Positions 1 to 13,119 are shown, numbered from the stretch's first letter. The stretch: 64,000 nucleotides of DNA from Atriophallophorus winterbourni (GCA_013407085.1 JACCGJ010014959.1:7501-71500); one strand, 5' to 3'. The notes: a model not told the origin generated them from the sequence alone. Translations and numbers: made by a program.

Positions 1-197
1 TATCCGACTACTGGTGTGGTGATAACTTCTTAGTTGATGGGCCAAATTAACTAATGAATTTTCAGTTGATGATAGACGATCCATCAGGTCGCTGAATGTT
101 GTCTTCATCATCAGCGGCAGGGCAAACGATTCACTTTTTAATTGTTGAAAGGCATCCAATGCACACTTCTCCTTCAATCGGTAGCTCGACAATTGCG
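1..197 (-). CDS. Coiled-coil gene exon 6 (partial at window edge)
   Basis: The minus-strand frame is open to position 1 and reads AQLSSYRLKEKCALDAFQQL and onward, with LMDRLSSTENSLVNLAHQL nearer the edge. Taking the acceptor TTGAAG at 198-199 gives the two leading bases needed to complete the codon left by exon 5. An alternative acceptor CTCAAG ten bases upstream would start the exon at 207 in phase 0, which would require another small exon before it. Confidence 0.7.
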
Positions 198-1172
198 CTT
201 CAAGTTGCTTGAGAAAAAATTGAATTTAAATAAAGCGCATTTTACAAAGTAGAGTATGGTCTGATTTACATAGGGATGCTGAGCTGAAATATATATGCAT
301 TAAAGCCATCCGCTAAAAATTCAACTAACTTTAGGATTAGTTCATAATTTTTGAGTGAATTTTCAATATACTCAGGATAACAGGCTCTATCTGAACTCTA
401 TGAGAAACTTAGTTAGTAATTAATTTGTCAGTCATTTTTGGCAAAACAATATAAATTGTTACGCGCGAATAGGGCTCGCATAAACCAATTCAAAAATTGA
501 ATAACAGAGTGACCCCGGCCAACCGTTAAATACGTTGATAAATGACATACGTTGGGCGCAGTGCTTGGCATCCAAAACAACACAATATAATCCTAATGCG
601 ATCGGTTTTCTTGTTTCACATCCCGGACACTTGAACTCTATTACAAGTTTTCAGCTATGAGTACACATCTCGTAAAGACAGTAATATGGAGTTTTACAGA
701 ACCATGAATTAGTGGAAAAGTATTAAACAAATTGTACTTGGAAAGCACTTTTCAATAGGCTTCGTACAAATAGCGGAGTAATTCACAATGAAAGGTTTGT
801 GTTGTGTTGACCTCCTACGGTCGTTGTCAACCATGGATGTACATCACAATCGCATGAAATTTCATGTTCTACAGCTTTCCGAATGACTAAACATTCCGAT
901 TCGGGAGGAACAATCTCTCACACTGCGCTTGTAACGATAGGCAGAACTCGGTTTAAGATGCGTATAAATGACTAATGTATTATGTAACTTACAATGCTGA
1001 GCATCTATTTGGCATAATAGATTTAACTAAAACTCCCGTTTCGATGTCCCGCTGCATATCCTCATCAACTGAAGTCCACATTGGTTTTTTTACAATCCTT
1101 AAAAGAGTGTTAGTGAGCTATGCTAGGCTGAACATTGACGCCGTTCTTTGACAAATAAATAATAAACAAACA

Positions 1173-1211
<39 letters not shown>

Positions 1212-4200
1212 CGTGCACTTGGATTATGTATTGACGCATTGCAGATCATGACAATAAATGAGATAAACTGATTAAATTTCTTTGAACTTTGACAAAAAAC
1301 TAATGAAGATTGATTACTAATTGATTACTAATTTTTTACGTAAAGATATAACTGATTGAACGTTGTGTGTTTACTACTAAACATTGAAGTATTTTTGACA
1401 TACTGTTATTCGTTCTTTCAAAACATGCTCAGAATCGCGAAGCAGACGACGGTTATGTTCAAGATGATTCTTCGTATTTGAATCAAAATCTGAAAATAAA
1501 AAATCAGTTGTTTGGTTCAACGTTTTGGTGAAACTGAATCGCGCGAATACTCCCCCGGTTCATAATGATTTTCATCTTCGTTTACAGTTATAGAAAATAC
1601 GAAATGATAAACCGACATAAAACGATGACAGACGTTTATAACTGTTGTAAGGTTTGAAGCTGAGGCGCTAGAAATTCAGTAAAACAATTGATAGACGTGG
1701 ATACACATCAATGCAGTATCCATGATACAACTAGTATTAAATTCAATTAGGTTTCGTGAGCGAGTAGAGCAACATCGGTAGTAAACCTTTCTTCTGGAGA
1801 TCACCTTTGATGAATTACAACATCATTAAAAGATCTCGAGTGAAAACTTTCCCAGTTACATTTTAGAGTAAGAAACCACTGGAAATTTGGATTAGAGGGA
1901 CCCAAATTTGGAGAACTGAACAGTTGAATTATTTGTCATAAACTTTTACTCCTCCATTCTTACTACGCTGCTAGTGACGCCCCTCAGAATTGAATGTCGT
2001 GAGTACGAAATTTAATAGAAAATTTATAAAAAATTGAATAAAATGTATTATGTACCACAAATCAAATATTACAATTCTTTGAAGTAGGTGTACAATTTTG
2101 CATCGATAATTTTAAATAAAATTACCCGATATTTGTTGCGTCAGCTTTGAAATTTCCAGTTTCAACCGCTGATTTTCATCCTTTTTCTCTCGCATGTCAC
2201 ATTCCAGCCTTGAAATCTTCGCAACCTTCATAACAAATGGAAGTTAATGAACGACGCGCATATGAATTTCAATTTTAGAATTCTTATTAGTTTTTATCAT
2301 ATTGTGCATGAAGACTATACAATCTATCTTGTCTCATATTGAGTCCAGATCTATGACATGTTGGGTAAGTGAAACGGCCATGGAACACCAACGTACATAA
2401 GAGTAAATTCAAGGTTGAACGAAATGAATGATACTAATTATGGTAGTCACTCCACTGAAAATATCCAAGAATGCTACAATATGCCGGTACGATTATTTAA
2501 TTACGGACTGGCGGTATTCAATTGTTTTAATTGATATTCCACTAATAAGTAGTATCGACCAACAGGCATCCAAACTGCTTTAATCTCCATCATCAGCATA
2601 GGCACCAAAATCACATTACACCGAGCACAAATAACGATGATTCATTGGCATACGACGAGATTTTACCACTGAAGGAAGAACAGTAAGTAACAAACTTAAT
2701 GTATCTAAATAGGAAGTCGTACCGAGACTAAGTTGGAGTGTGTCCACCTCTGACACCTACAAACTCTCAACAAGTAATGCGAATCACGTCACTACTAAAC
2801 AACTCATGTTTGAATAGTTACTGTTTTGTGGATCACATTAAATAGTAATAGTTCTAATTTCAACATAAAATATGTCGCTTTCAGTTTGAAAAATTGCAAT
2901 CTCAATATCACTTTTGGCAATTTAAAATGTGAGCTATAACTGAAATGCTGAATTAGATAGTGCAAATAATAATAAATAATAATAATGATAATAAATTTTG
3001 AGAAGCACGTTTTCAACATTTCATCAATTTTCATACCAGATTCGAAGACAATATAATTGTTAACGTTGTTCGGTCATAATATCATGATAAAGTCTTCATC
3101 AATATGGTTCAGAGGCATCGAAAACAGTGAAATCTTTCGAAAAATAAGCAAACAGATGTTTTCTGAGACTCTCTGTTTACTCACAGCGGTTTTCTGAAAT
3201 AAATACCAGTTTCTTTCTGATTGCCATCATCAGAATATGACAGCGAGATGGATTTTAATGGAAATGTACTTAATGATACTTTTTAAACGATCAGAGAAAC
3301 ATGTCTACAAAAACGTTTCCTTGTACGTTCCACAACATTTCGATGATAGACAACTCAAAAACGAGTTAAATAAATCAAAATAGTCCGAAGTTACCTATAG
3401 CAAAACCGTCTCGGAAAGGTATTTTTAACAAGCTTCTCATAGTAATATGCAAATTAAAATTAAAATCGCGTGGATACAAACGAGAGGATTAACTTTTCTT
3501 AGATCAGCTAGTATAAACAGCGGAGATAATAGCAGTAGGATAGATGGATCAGTGAATTCAGCTGTCACAAACTTAATCTACTTGCTTACGCTCACTGCAA
3601 CGCTATTTCGAGTTACGTAACGATGTATTTGCATCTGCAATTTACAGCAGATTCAACAAATTTGATTTTTGTTAAGTTCTTGACTACTCGTCAGTAGCGT
3701 GTATCAATATCTGTGTTACTGCAGAAAATTTTATTTTCGGTAACAAAGATACATACAAATTTTACCGATGATGTGAAGATAATGATTATCGATTAACTAG
3801 ACACTTTTTTTCTGTTTCGAGAAATTCATGTTTCACACCACTGACTCTGAGTTTTGGTAAATAGTCTGTTTGACGCAATTGATGACAGAAGATAATAAAT
3901 GCGACTAGTGCCTTTTGAATCCAAGTCAACTGACCATATTTAGCCAAGTAATGTCATTAATGCAACTACTCAAATAGTTGGAGTAGTCTATACTCACGTT
4001 TTTATTTAATCTATATCTAAGGAACGATTCGCTTAGAATGTGTAGATCTCTTTTATACATTTTTCAGGCGCCGGTTAATATAAATTGAAGAGGAGAATTT
4101 GGCCGTCATTGAAGTCTATCTCGGAAAAGTTGCTATCATAAAGCAGCGGAATAACGCGGTCTAGAGTAATGCTTAAACGTCTATCACATAGCATGTGTTA

Positions 4201-7200
4201 CAAAATTGAATGAAAATAGAAACGTTAGTTATCTTTCTCCTACATAACTGGTTGTTGGGACGATAGATCAGATAATTACTACGCAGATAAACTATTTTCT
4301 TAAAGCGAATACCTCATTGTGGAGTAAGTTTCTGATTATTTAATTGCATGTAGCATTAGATCTGCGAAGTGCGTTTCATTACTGAGCATGCAATAGTAAG
4401 CTTCCGATATGATAAATTTGAGTTTTTTTCTAAAAACCAACGTAATGCTATTATTCAGTTTGAATAGGTGTTATTTCTGTTGTCCCGGTAACTTAATAGA
4501 AAATTCGCAAATTCAGTTCTGCAACGCATGTTAGCAAGGTAAGACCAACACATCTTCCAAATATTCATGACATTCAACATTACTCCATTATTTCAAAATG
4601 TTCAATAGGTCTTTTGAGAATCGAACACAGCAATAATTAGAAGGCGTTTACTTCAGATGCCCTTGAAGTAACGGTATTTTCACGGACTATAACTTCTCGT
4701 ATTACTTAAGCAGTTTTTACCAGCACTTATTTGGCATCATATTGATAAAAACTATTCTGTTTGGATAATTCAGATGAGAAAGCATCTTTTTCTATTATAT
4801 GAGTCAATTTTAATCAGCATTTACTAAAGTTAAACCTTTAACGAGAAGAATTTTAGCAGATTTTTGTCAACGTTCCGCTTCTAACACGGAATCTTATTCA
4901 GGCCAAGGGTGCCCGTACGCACAGAGATAAGATTTGAATTAATTTACCTGACCTATCCTAAGTTAACGAAGGTGTGTATGCCAAAGTGTTGCTAATCGAT
5001 ACATCCCTGAATGCTGTCTAATCCCTTAATATTTTACTTTTTGCATGCTAATGTGACCAACGTCTGCTGACCGATGATCCTGCTTACGAAATCCGTGTGC
5101 ACGCTAGGGGTTATGCATCTTTATCTGCTTCAGAACCGTACGCCAGATCGTGGAGATCTCACATTTTGAATATCCGCACCATCGTGTATTTTGGCCGCAT
5201 TCTCAACAGTTTATTTTATTTGAACAGACTCAGCATAAAGTTCTTCCTAATCAGGTTTCATCGCTCGTCGTATCACGACCAAGTTGTTAAGATTAACGCT
5301 ATGTTCTGTTTCTAGGACGTGTATAGCCAAGCCTGAATCCCCAATCATCGATTGATATTCACTTGAATTGCGAAATTGTTTTCATCCATTCTATTAATGA
5401 GTTCTCTAGATGTTTGCCCAATCTGAATACTTGCAAACATTGTTTGCATGGCTGCATTCCAGATTGGGCTCAAATATATTCAAATATTTTGTTTGAAGCC
5501 TCGAAATGTTTTGCGAATGAATCTAGCTAGAATATTTTACTGAGAATATTTGAGGTTTGTTTTTTTAAATGATAAGTGTTCAGTTATAAAGCAGTAGACT
5601 ATTATAAATATCTTGTCCCGTATTCCCACAAGCGACAAGCCAATTCTAAACGTGAATTTAATTGATTTTAATGATGATTGATATTCGCCTAGTTCCAGAA
5701 TGAAATATATAGTTCGTAATTCATTCTGATCGACTCAATTACATCTTCAAAAGTATGCAGAGGATACTCACAAGCTTTTGTTTTTCATTTGCAAGTGATG
5801 TATTCCGATTTTTGAGCGTGGTTTCTATTTCCATCCGCTCATTCTGTAAGCGCTCCAGATTTTCCGCATTTTTGGTCAAGGATTTTTCGTACTCATTCTT
5901 GGTTTCAGTTAGAGCAGCTAAGAGAATAATAAAAAATGTGGAACCAGTGAATTTTATTAAAATATTAACAAAGAATCACATCAGGCACATGGGAGACAAA
6001 TCTTGATTAAACATTTTAATCACAAATAGATGAAATTTAACCCGCTAGGAGTGAAAAATATCAACCATAGATAAATGTTCATTAATCGCACATAAACATG
6101 GGTATTGTGTTTACATGTTATGGAACTAATGGGCCAAGCCAAAGGTATTCCACAGTGGGTTCAAGGCTCTGTTCACCTTGCTAAATTGTTTTAATGCATG
6201 TAGGCCTCGTCATACCCGATGACAGCAAACAGCAGGGAACCATATGTAATTTGTGCGGAAAAGCATGTATACATATGGATATAGGTACACATAATTTTCA
6301 ACGTTTGAAAAAAATACGGCATTTGGCAGGAACTTATTTGAACACTGTTTGCTTTTCCAATAAAGATGTGAATTGTTCTAATTCAGGTGAGTTTTAGATT
6401 GCACAAAATAATTTGGTGTCTATTAAAAGAATAATATGTCAGAAGCTTGCAACATATAAGTCTAAAATCGCCTAGCATAGATAATAAATCTTCTGTGACA
6501 AGAAAGATTATATTAAAAACGTTATTGTAATATATAAATATTATTAGATGAATAGCCATAATCACATTAGTATTTGTATTTCCCAAAAAGTATATCGAGT
6601 GGTCTGTTTTCGAAAATTAATTAAATAGTTAGAAATAGATTTATCATGTGCAGAAAATAGAAGTCTCGAATAGTTTGTGAAGAAACCAACCGATAATAAT
6701 AATGCAATAACGATTGTTGGATTGTAATTTTTAAAAATATAAACGGTTTTGAGTCTGACTGTAAGTGCAAAATATGAGAATTTTGTATTTCAACTGTCAA
6801 ATGTTCCAAACACGGAAATGTAAGCTTTCCATCGTTTCAATATAGCAGACTTTAGTAGTGCAGAGACTATACTTCGTAGTAAGTCGCCGTAAGTGAGATT
6901 GTAGATTACCTAGTTCGAAATCTTTCAGTGTCTTACTATATATGTGTATGAGGTATAAATGTATATGACGTTTACTTAGTCCAGATCTATTCTCACTGAA
7001 ACCGAAAAGTTAAAATGGACATCATAAGAACTATCAAATTGGTGAAAGGTTTCCAGAAGTTTATTTATTTGGTTTCAATGATCTCGTGGGTAATGTGGGC
7101 ACATGAATTCATTTTTTTGAAATCGGAAAGGCAACGTACTGAAATATATTATCAGCAGTTTTTCAGTGCAATATCCGTAAAAAACTGAATTTGGCTTCTA

Positions 7201-9910
7201 AATGGTGCTGTTTGTTGCAGATCAATATATATATTTAGAGGAAAAATGCAATAATATGTGATCTCTTAAATCTTCCCATTTATGTCCTATTGCCAGTGTG
7301 TGATCTGGAATTCAACGAATTCTCGTATTGACTATCGTTGTGTCAAGTATCAAAATGCCTTCCAGAAAGAAGAAAACAATAAAGCGAAAGCGATTTCTTG
7401 AAAATGTTGGAGAATTGTAGCTTTACTTCAATGCCGTGTTATGACACATATTATGACAGCGATCGATCAATCGATTCGTGCACATTATTTTGCAGATAAA
7501 TTGAGGCAACTGGAATGAATGATGTGAGTTTCAGATGGTAACATAACACGATAAACTTGAGTAACAAATGCATACATTTAACTAATTTTCTATAGAACGA
7601 GCGTTATATGCTGTTGTTATAAGTGTTATTACGACTATCAACAGTAAAATATTGTTGTTGCAAAATGACTTTCATGGTAATCTCGGGAAAGATATAACTG
7701 ATACGAGAAATAATTCCAATTCAACGTCTCATTATCACTAAATATTTTTGAAAACGTGCAAGAAAAATGCAGGGGAGCAATGTAAGAGATAAAGTAGGAT
7801 AAAGGATATGGCAACGCCCAATCAATTAACTGGATTTATTCTATTAATTTTTGTAGCTTAATTTGTAGGTCATTATGCAGATTAGAGAATACAAGTGCTA
7901 AAAATTTTCGTTGATTGAAAAATAAAAATCTCTAGCAGATAAAAGCAAAAAAGAGCTAATGAGGGGCCTGAATAGAAAAACGAAAAAGAAATCCTAACTT
8001 GGAGAATTTTTCTCGCAGTTTATTAATGATAAAAGTATTTGATTGACGTCACTGTATTGAGTTCTATTCCTAAAGATTCACATATTCAGTTAAAGATTCA
8101 GCATGACAGCCTGAATTTCTGTATGTCTACGAGTTGCGTAGGATCCACAGAACAAAGCGTAATTGTATTGTACATTGACAGTTAAAAATCTATTGTTGAG
8201 TTAATGAATAACATCGTCAAACTATAATGCTGTCTTTGGTGAACGAAATGGTAATCATGTTTGAAAATAGTTTATTTTTGCAGACGATTGAGAAATTTGC
8301 TCTCAAATATTGTCAAATTTAGTAAATTCGGAACTCCACTGTTAACGTTATATTGGATCGGGATAATTTTGGCTGTTGGAAAAATAATAGCAATTGTGCA
8401 GGGCCGAAGACATTATTTAAATATAGAAGTTATTGATTTAGAAATTCCCGAAGCATAGACCTTTATTATCAGTAAATTGACTCTATCACGGTAGGATATT
8501 CAGTTATTCAAAATCATTTGTCATAAAATTGTAAGTAAGTGATGTTAGACTGTCGCATTTTCATAATGCTTCTGCCACCAAAGGATAGGGAAATGCGTAG
8601 TTTCGTACCTTTCGCACACGGTCTTGTTTACAAAGGTTTCTCACTCTCCTTTATGTGTGTTCAGTCTGTTTTTCGTCCGGGTAATATTCACGCTCGGCTT
8701 TTTCACCCGTTTTATTTCAGAATCTAAGAACATAATCTGTTCTCTCAATTATCTTGTTGCCTCTGTGGAGAGATTATTATTTTTGACATCACAGTGTTGC
8801 TAAATAGATGCTTCTATCTTATGCAGTTCGTTTTAACTGAGGCAATGTTAAAGTAACAACATTTTCTTTAATTCCAGATCACCTCACATTCTTATTCTGA
8901 GAAGATTGAAAAGTTAGTTAAAAAAATTATTTGTTGCTGAGATTAAATTTTAATAGCGTGTATCACCCAATAAATTAATTACTTCCCAAGAACAAATAAT
9001 TGCCGAACGCATAAATGTTCCACAAATTTTGGGCTTCAATTGAATCAAACAAAGATTATTGCTCCTGTTACGTGCATGTGCGGTTGCGAAAAATGCTGCG
9101 ACCAAAATGCCAAATTAGATATTTCTGCCTTAGGTTTTGGAATTTGCGATATCAACTGATGACATATTTTAATCTTTTAAAGTAGGTATGCAATAAACAC
9201 TTGCACGGATAAAATCGGAAATCTGTCTAAAATAGTAGAGCCGACAAAGATGAATAGGTAAGAGTATAAAGTTTCATAAATAATATTTGATGTTCATCGA
9301 TGGACGGCAAGTGTTATCTTAATATTTTAAAACTATTTCTGATAAACGAAACATAGTTTTCTCAGACAAATCTCAATATTAAATGCAGTGTTCATGATTT
9401 ACTCGAAATACGTCGAGAAATAAAAGAACTGATCATTTAAAATTAGGATTCATTTGAAAAAACTAACAAGCTATCAGACTACGGAGAAATTAAAATAATA
9501 TACCTTCATTTTCTTTCAGTAGATGATGATATTTAGAACAAAGAGCTTTCAAATATCTGTTGACTTTAATTGACCGTGCAAGTTCAAATTCCGAAAATTG
9601 TCGACTTGCTTCGTTTTTCTCTGCTTTACCAATCGTCCCCAGAAGTTCATTTTGGATGAGGGACAACTATGTAATGGTAATGGTAATTTGAATATTATTT
9701 ACTTTTTGAGAAAGCTCAAAAATTTTATTATTTGCGAATGTTTCGTCCATGTTAATCATTTCTAGCAACTCGCGATTACATTCTACAAAATTGCATTCAT
9801 ACGCTTTGATAACCTTCAATTTTTTGCATCACACTCGAGCTGGCACATGATGATGACCCAATTGAAATAACGCTATCTTCTTCGTCGTCAAATTCGTTAA
9901 TTTGAAACAT
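1..9910 (-). CDS. Coiled-coil protein gene, 5' part (six exons, continues beyond window start)
   Basis: Six exons on the minus strand join in phase from an ATG at 9910 to the left edge and give about 261 residues: 9814-9910, 9703-9782, 9504-9666, 5772-5917, 2126-2225 and 1-197. The N-terminus is acidic and Ser-rich (MFQINEFDDEEDSVISIGSS). From about residue 33 onward the protein is rich in Glu, Lys, Leu, Gln and Asn with heptad-like spacing, as expected for a coiled coil. Introns 1 and 2 are 31 and 36 bases; introns 3 and 4 are about 3.6 kb and 3.5 kb. I do not recognise the family. Centrosomal or ciliary coiled-coil proteins are possible, but that is only a guess from shape. The gene is divergent from the Pez-like gene that starts 13.4 kb to the right. 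Confidence 0.75.
806..955 (-). mobile_element. 5'-truncated 3'-end copy of LINE family B
   Basis: This stretch matches the 3' end of the LINE at 13120-16070, in the same orientation, including the shared blocks CATGGATGTACAT and GGGAGGAACAATCT. Only the terminal ~150 bases are present, which is what abortive target-primed reverse transcription leaves behind. Confidence 0.75.
1151..1207. repeat. A-rich tail followed by (TA)n microsatellite
   Basis: An AAATAAATAATAAACAAACAAAC-type tract runs directly into about 15 TA units ending at 1207. The A-rich start resembles a retrotransposon 3' tail that has seeded a microsatellite, but no source element was identified. Confidence 0.8.
2126..2225 (-). 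CDS. Coiled-coil gene exon 5
   Basis: Minus-strand frame reading VAKISRLECDMREKKDENQR and onward, 33 codons plus one base. The acceptor is the AG at 2226-2227 and the donor GTAATT starts at 2125. It is strongly coiled-coil in composition and joins exon 4 in phase 0. Confidence 0.75.
2226..5771. other. Intron 4 of the coiled-coil gene
   Basis: About 3.5 kb, AT-rich. I see no exon, RNA gene or recognisable mobile element in it. Confidence 0.6.
5772..5917 (-). CDS. Coiled-coil gene exon 4
   Basis: Minus-strand frame reading ALTETKNEYEKSLTKNAENL and onward to ANEKQKL, bounded by the acceptor CTCTTAG and the donor GTGAGT. The two leading bases complete the GCT codon begun by the last base of exon 3. 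The donor is a textbook match. Confidence 0.85.
5918..9503. other. Intron 3 of the coiled-coil gene
   Basis: About 3.6 kb, AT-rich, with only short chance reading frames. No mobile element or RNA gene was recognised. Confidence 0.6.
9504..9666 (-). CDS. Coiled-coil gene exon 3
   Basis: Minus-strand frame of 54 codons plus one base, reading LSLIQNELLGTIGKAEKNEA and onward to KYHHLLKENE. It is flanked by the acceptor CATAG and the donor GTATAT. The composition is typical of a long helix. Confidence 0.85.
9667..9702 (-). other. 36-base micro-intron (coiled-coil gene intron 2)
   Basis: GT (complement of 9701-9702) to AG (complement of 9667-9668). Removing it joins exons 2 and 3 in phase 0. It carries a GGTAAT-type tandem reiteration (ATTACC three times in the reading strand). 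Confidence 0.8.
9703..9782 (-). CDS. Coiled-coil gene exon 2
   Basis: 80 bases: two bases that complete a Glu codon, then CNRELLEMINMDETFANNKI and onward to FELSQK. The donor is GTAAAT and the acceptor is TTTGTAG. Confidence 0.85.
9783..9813 (-). other. 31-base micro-intron (coiled-coil gene intron 1)
   Basis: GTTATC donor to TTTGTAG acceptor, 31 bases in all. Removing it fuses KIE to CNRELLEM in phase. Its size equals the second intron of the divergent Pez-like gene. Confidence 0.8.
9814..9910 (-). CDS. Coiled-coil gene exon 1 with start codon
   Basis: The ATG (complement of 9908-9910) opens 32 codons plus one base, ending in SSSVMQKIE. A T-rich tract and an AG lie immediately before the ATG (GGTTTTTTGATCAAG/ATG), so a splice acceptor, cis or spliced-leader, could abut the start codon. 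Upstream sequence shows no in-frame coding continuation that I can recognise. Confidence 0.8.
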
Positions 9911-10560
9911 CTTGATCAAAAAACCTTTTATTTTAATACTTGGAAAATTGAGGTACCTTGTTCACCCTAGGCTAAAAATTAAAAGCAACTTATGATTTAT
10001 TGGTCATGGGTAATATGAATATCCGCCATTTTGTCAGTTGTCGTTTCCGTGGAAGTTAATTGCAAAAATTAACATAAGTGAAACGTATTATTGTAATGGA
10101 CGGTTTTACTACAGTAATTATTGCGAAATTGATATATCACGATAATTTCAATAAAATGGGATTTGTGATTTGTAATTTTAAATTACTTTGAAATCCCATT
10201 AATGATGAATTTTGTACATTTCTTTGTATGATTGAGGTTTGGGACACTTTTAATCACGTTCGAACAATCACTCATCTCCTGGATTTAATTGGTCTAGATC
10301 ATTGTGATTCAAATGTCCTTTGTGGCACATCTATTGATTGCCAGCCGATGTGGGTTATCTGTTTGCATTTTATACAAAACCAAACATCTCATTTAAAATG
10401 AAAGAAGAAATTTACATTTTTGTTATACAGACTCAGAGGTCACATTGGAGTTATCTAAACGTGGAAATGGAAATTTTTTATCGGAAGTATATGCTTAAGT
10501 AAATTAGTTTTCTTCTATTTATCCCTGAGGTATGGTGGTTTACCTCAAGATTGAAAGTAC
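9911..10560. promoter_or_regulatory. Upstream region of the coiled-coil gene
   Basis: 650 bases between the start codon and the first LINE fragment. It should contain the promoter or trans-splice region of the minus-strand gene, but no TATA box or other motif stands out. Confidence 0.35.
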
Positions 10561-10570
10561 CGCATTGTCA

Positions 10571-11905
10571 AACCAATGCATAAGGGCGGTGAAACCAGTG
10601 ATTCAGCTAACTACCGACCGGTTACCCTTACTTCGGTAGTTTTGAAGACTCTAAAACGACTGCTGAAAAACAGATTGAATATTTTTCCTTACAACCAGTC
10701 AGCTAACATCTGCTCAGCATGGTTTTACGCAAAGACGATCATGCGCATCCAATCTCATCACTGCTCGCGAACACTGGTGTGCTAAACTTGATCTGGTTCA
10801 CCCGGTAGTCACTGCCTTCATTGACTTCAGTGAGGCTTTTGACCGTGTTCCGTTTCAACGTCTATTGCTCAAGCTCCGTGCTCGTGGTGTAAAGGGGCCT
10901 GTTCTAACTTGGATTGAAGCCTTCCTTGTTGACCGTTATACACAGGACGAGGTTAACGGAGTCGAATCGCAGATTACACGTCCAACTTCCGGGGTTCCGC
11001 AAGTATCTGTTCTCCTTTTTTTAAAAAATAAGGTAATGACCTCCCCGACTAATTAAATATGAATTGTCTCCTTTTCGCGGATGATCAGAAAGTTTGGGGT
11101 AGAGTAAGCTCTTCTGGTGATAATAAAGTTTTCCAGAACGATTTGACCAAATTGCTTGATTGGACGGTAAAATGGCAGCTTCCTGTAAACCGACAGAATT
11201 GCGCTGTAATACTTTTGGGGCCAAGCACGCCTGAAAGTGCGTCCTTCCTCGGGGATCATCAACTGAAATGGGTTGATACTGAAGGTAACCTGGGTACAAT
11301 TGGGACTCGGTCATTTAAATCGAAGGAGGATACGAACAGAAAAGCTGCTGCTGCAAACCGCGCATGGTGGGCTATTAGTCAGTCGTTTTCGGCTATTACT
11401 CCACAAATGTTTCGCATTTTTTATTACACATACGTGAGTCCAGTTTTGGAATATGGTTTGTGAGCCACCTATCCACAAAATAAATGAGAAAGTGACCAGT
11501 TCGAAAAATTGCAAAGGCAGGCGATGAAGCGAGTACAAGGATTAAAATCAATCCCTTATGTGAAGAGAGTTCAACGCCTCAACCACATGTCGCTCAGTAT
11601 TCAGCGTGTGCGCTACGACCTGCTGCCAACTCGTCGCATATTACTGGGAGCTTATGATGAAGACCTGCGCGAGTTTTTCCCTATCGTGACAAACTCAAGA
11701 ACCCGTGGCCATGCTCTAACGCTTCAAAAGCGAAGGACACTACGCCTCTGGGATTCACGCCCTCTACAAAAATTGTTAACTTGTGGAATGTGCTTTCGGA
11801 AGAGGTTATTTCAGCAAGATCTGAAAACGAATTCAAGCAACTTGTGGATAAGTTACTGCCTGTAATCACGGCGAAGCTGAACAACACTGGACAGGGCTTC
11901 TTCAA
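10571..11905 (+). mobile_element. LINE A: 5'-truncated, degenerate CR1-like retrotransposon
   Basis: Reverse-transcriptase remnants lie in three plus-strand frames. ANYRPVTLTSVVLKT (RT entry motif) is near 10610, AFIDFSEAFDRVPFQRLLLK (motif A) near 10815, TSGVPQ near 10985, and LLFADDQKVW (motif C, catalytic FADD intact) near 11070. The C-terminal thumb region continues to about 11860. Frameshifts and stops (for example after EYGL at 11461) separate the pieces. There is no endonuclease, so the copy is 5'-truncated. The order and motifs are those of the CR1/jockey group. It lies intergenically between the two host genes. Confidence 0.85.
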
Positions 11906-13119
11906 CTGAGGTTCTCCTGGACTATGTTGCTGATATAAAGAGGTGCGGCTTACAAGGGCTTGACCCCCTGTAGTCTGTCAAGAATAAGAAGGTGTGTGTA
12001 AAACGGAAGCAGTTAATGTTTTCACAAAAATGAGTTGTGTTTAGCATAAACATCGTAACGTTTGTTTAAAGATCATTTCATTTGGTGAAAAGATAACATC
12101 TGGTGGTAAATTGTCCCACAGAAAGCATAAAAGGACTGCGTGCATGTACCGGTATTTGTAGTGTTAGGTTGTGACTTTGTATGCATAAAATACATTTGAC
12201 AATAAATTCCGCGGAAAACGTCCGAATATTTGTATGTGTAAGCCGAGTATGCTGCATGCACACCTAAAGACAATATTGCACTGCAGACTATTTATCAAAA
12301 TTTCGCGCAGTCTGATATACATATCTTAACTTGATTTACTGCACGCAGACCTGTGAGAACGGAAATGGTTTTCCGATTTGTAAAATTTTGTACCTTTAGA
12401 TATTGAAGTTCACCTTGATTTGATACAGCAACCGATACAGATCATTCAGATCTCCTCGTACAACTGCAAAATACTTAACATAGTTGAAATTTATCCAAAT
12501 TTGCAAATCATCAGTAAAAAAGTTTATATCGCTTTAATTGCGGTATTAGATTTATGGATAACAAGGACATTATTGAATGAAAACCGAACCTTGTAGAGTA
12601 CCGCTCGTGGCTTAATATTCTGGGACATTTCGGCTTTTATTTTTAATTCGTTTGGCATTCAGAAATAGAAGTATAGGATGAAAAAATGTTTTTATTCACA
12701 TACATGTATTTTCAAAAAATCATTATTAATTAAAACAAACACAGATCACTTTTTTAAAAACATAAATGTAATATTGTTAGGGTTAGGATTCAATGACAAA
12801 CTTGAGACTGCCAGTCGCCTGCTTTGATCAAGAATAACTCTCGATTGTATAAACAGCTGGAAACCTATCGGACAAAAGATTTCCTTGATTTTATCTGTTC
12901 TCCAATAACGGCCGAGTTACTCACATCGAGTAAATGATGACGGTTTGCGAGCCATGAAGACCGAATGCAGCGGGTTTGCATTTTAGACGAAATGTCTGTG
13001 ATCAATCTGTTGCATTCTAAGAAGTCTTGAACGAGATCCTTTATCTAATTTAATAAACCAAACCATAGCTTGATCTTACGATAACTTAAATGCCTTTTTA
13101 GAATATTTTAAGTGTGGTT
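11906..13119. other. Intergenic, no gene seen
   Basis: About 1.2 kb between two LINE remnants. The first ~90 bases are probably LINE A 3' UTR. The rest is AT-rich with only short, overlapping chance frames. Confidence 0.5.

Larger units (their letters stand above)
198..2125. other. Intron 5 of the coiled-coil gene
   Basis: About 1.9 kb without recognisable coding sequence. It holds a short 3'-end copy of the minus-strand LINE family (806-955) and an A-rich/(TA)n run near 1151-1207, both listed separately. Nothing else was recognised. Confidence 0.6.

Noticed and set aside
6194..6397. Short plus-strand frame with CNLCGKAC, resembling a zinc finger
   Set aside because: The His spacing does not fit a C2H2 finger, there are no good splice sites, and it lies in an intron of the minus-strand gene.
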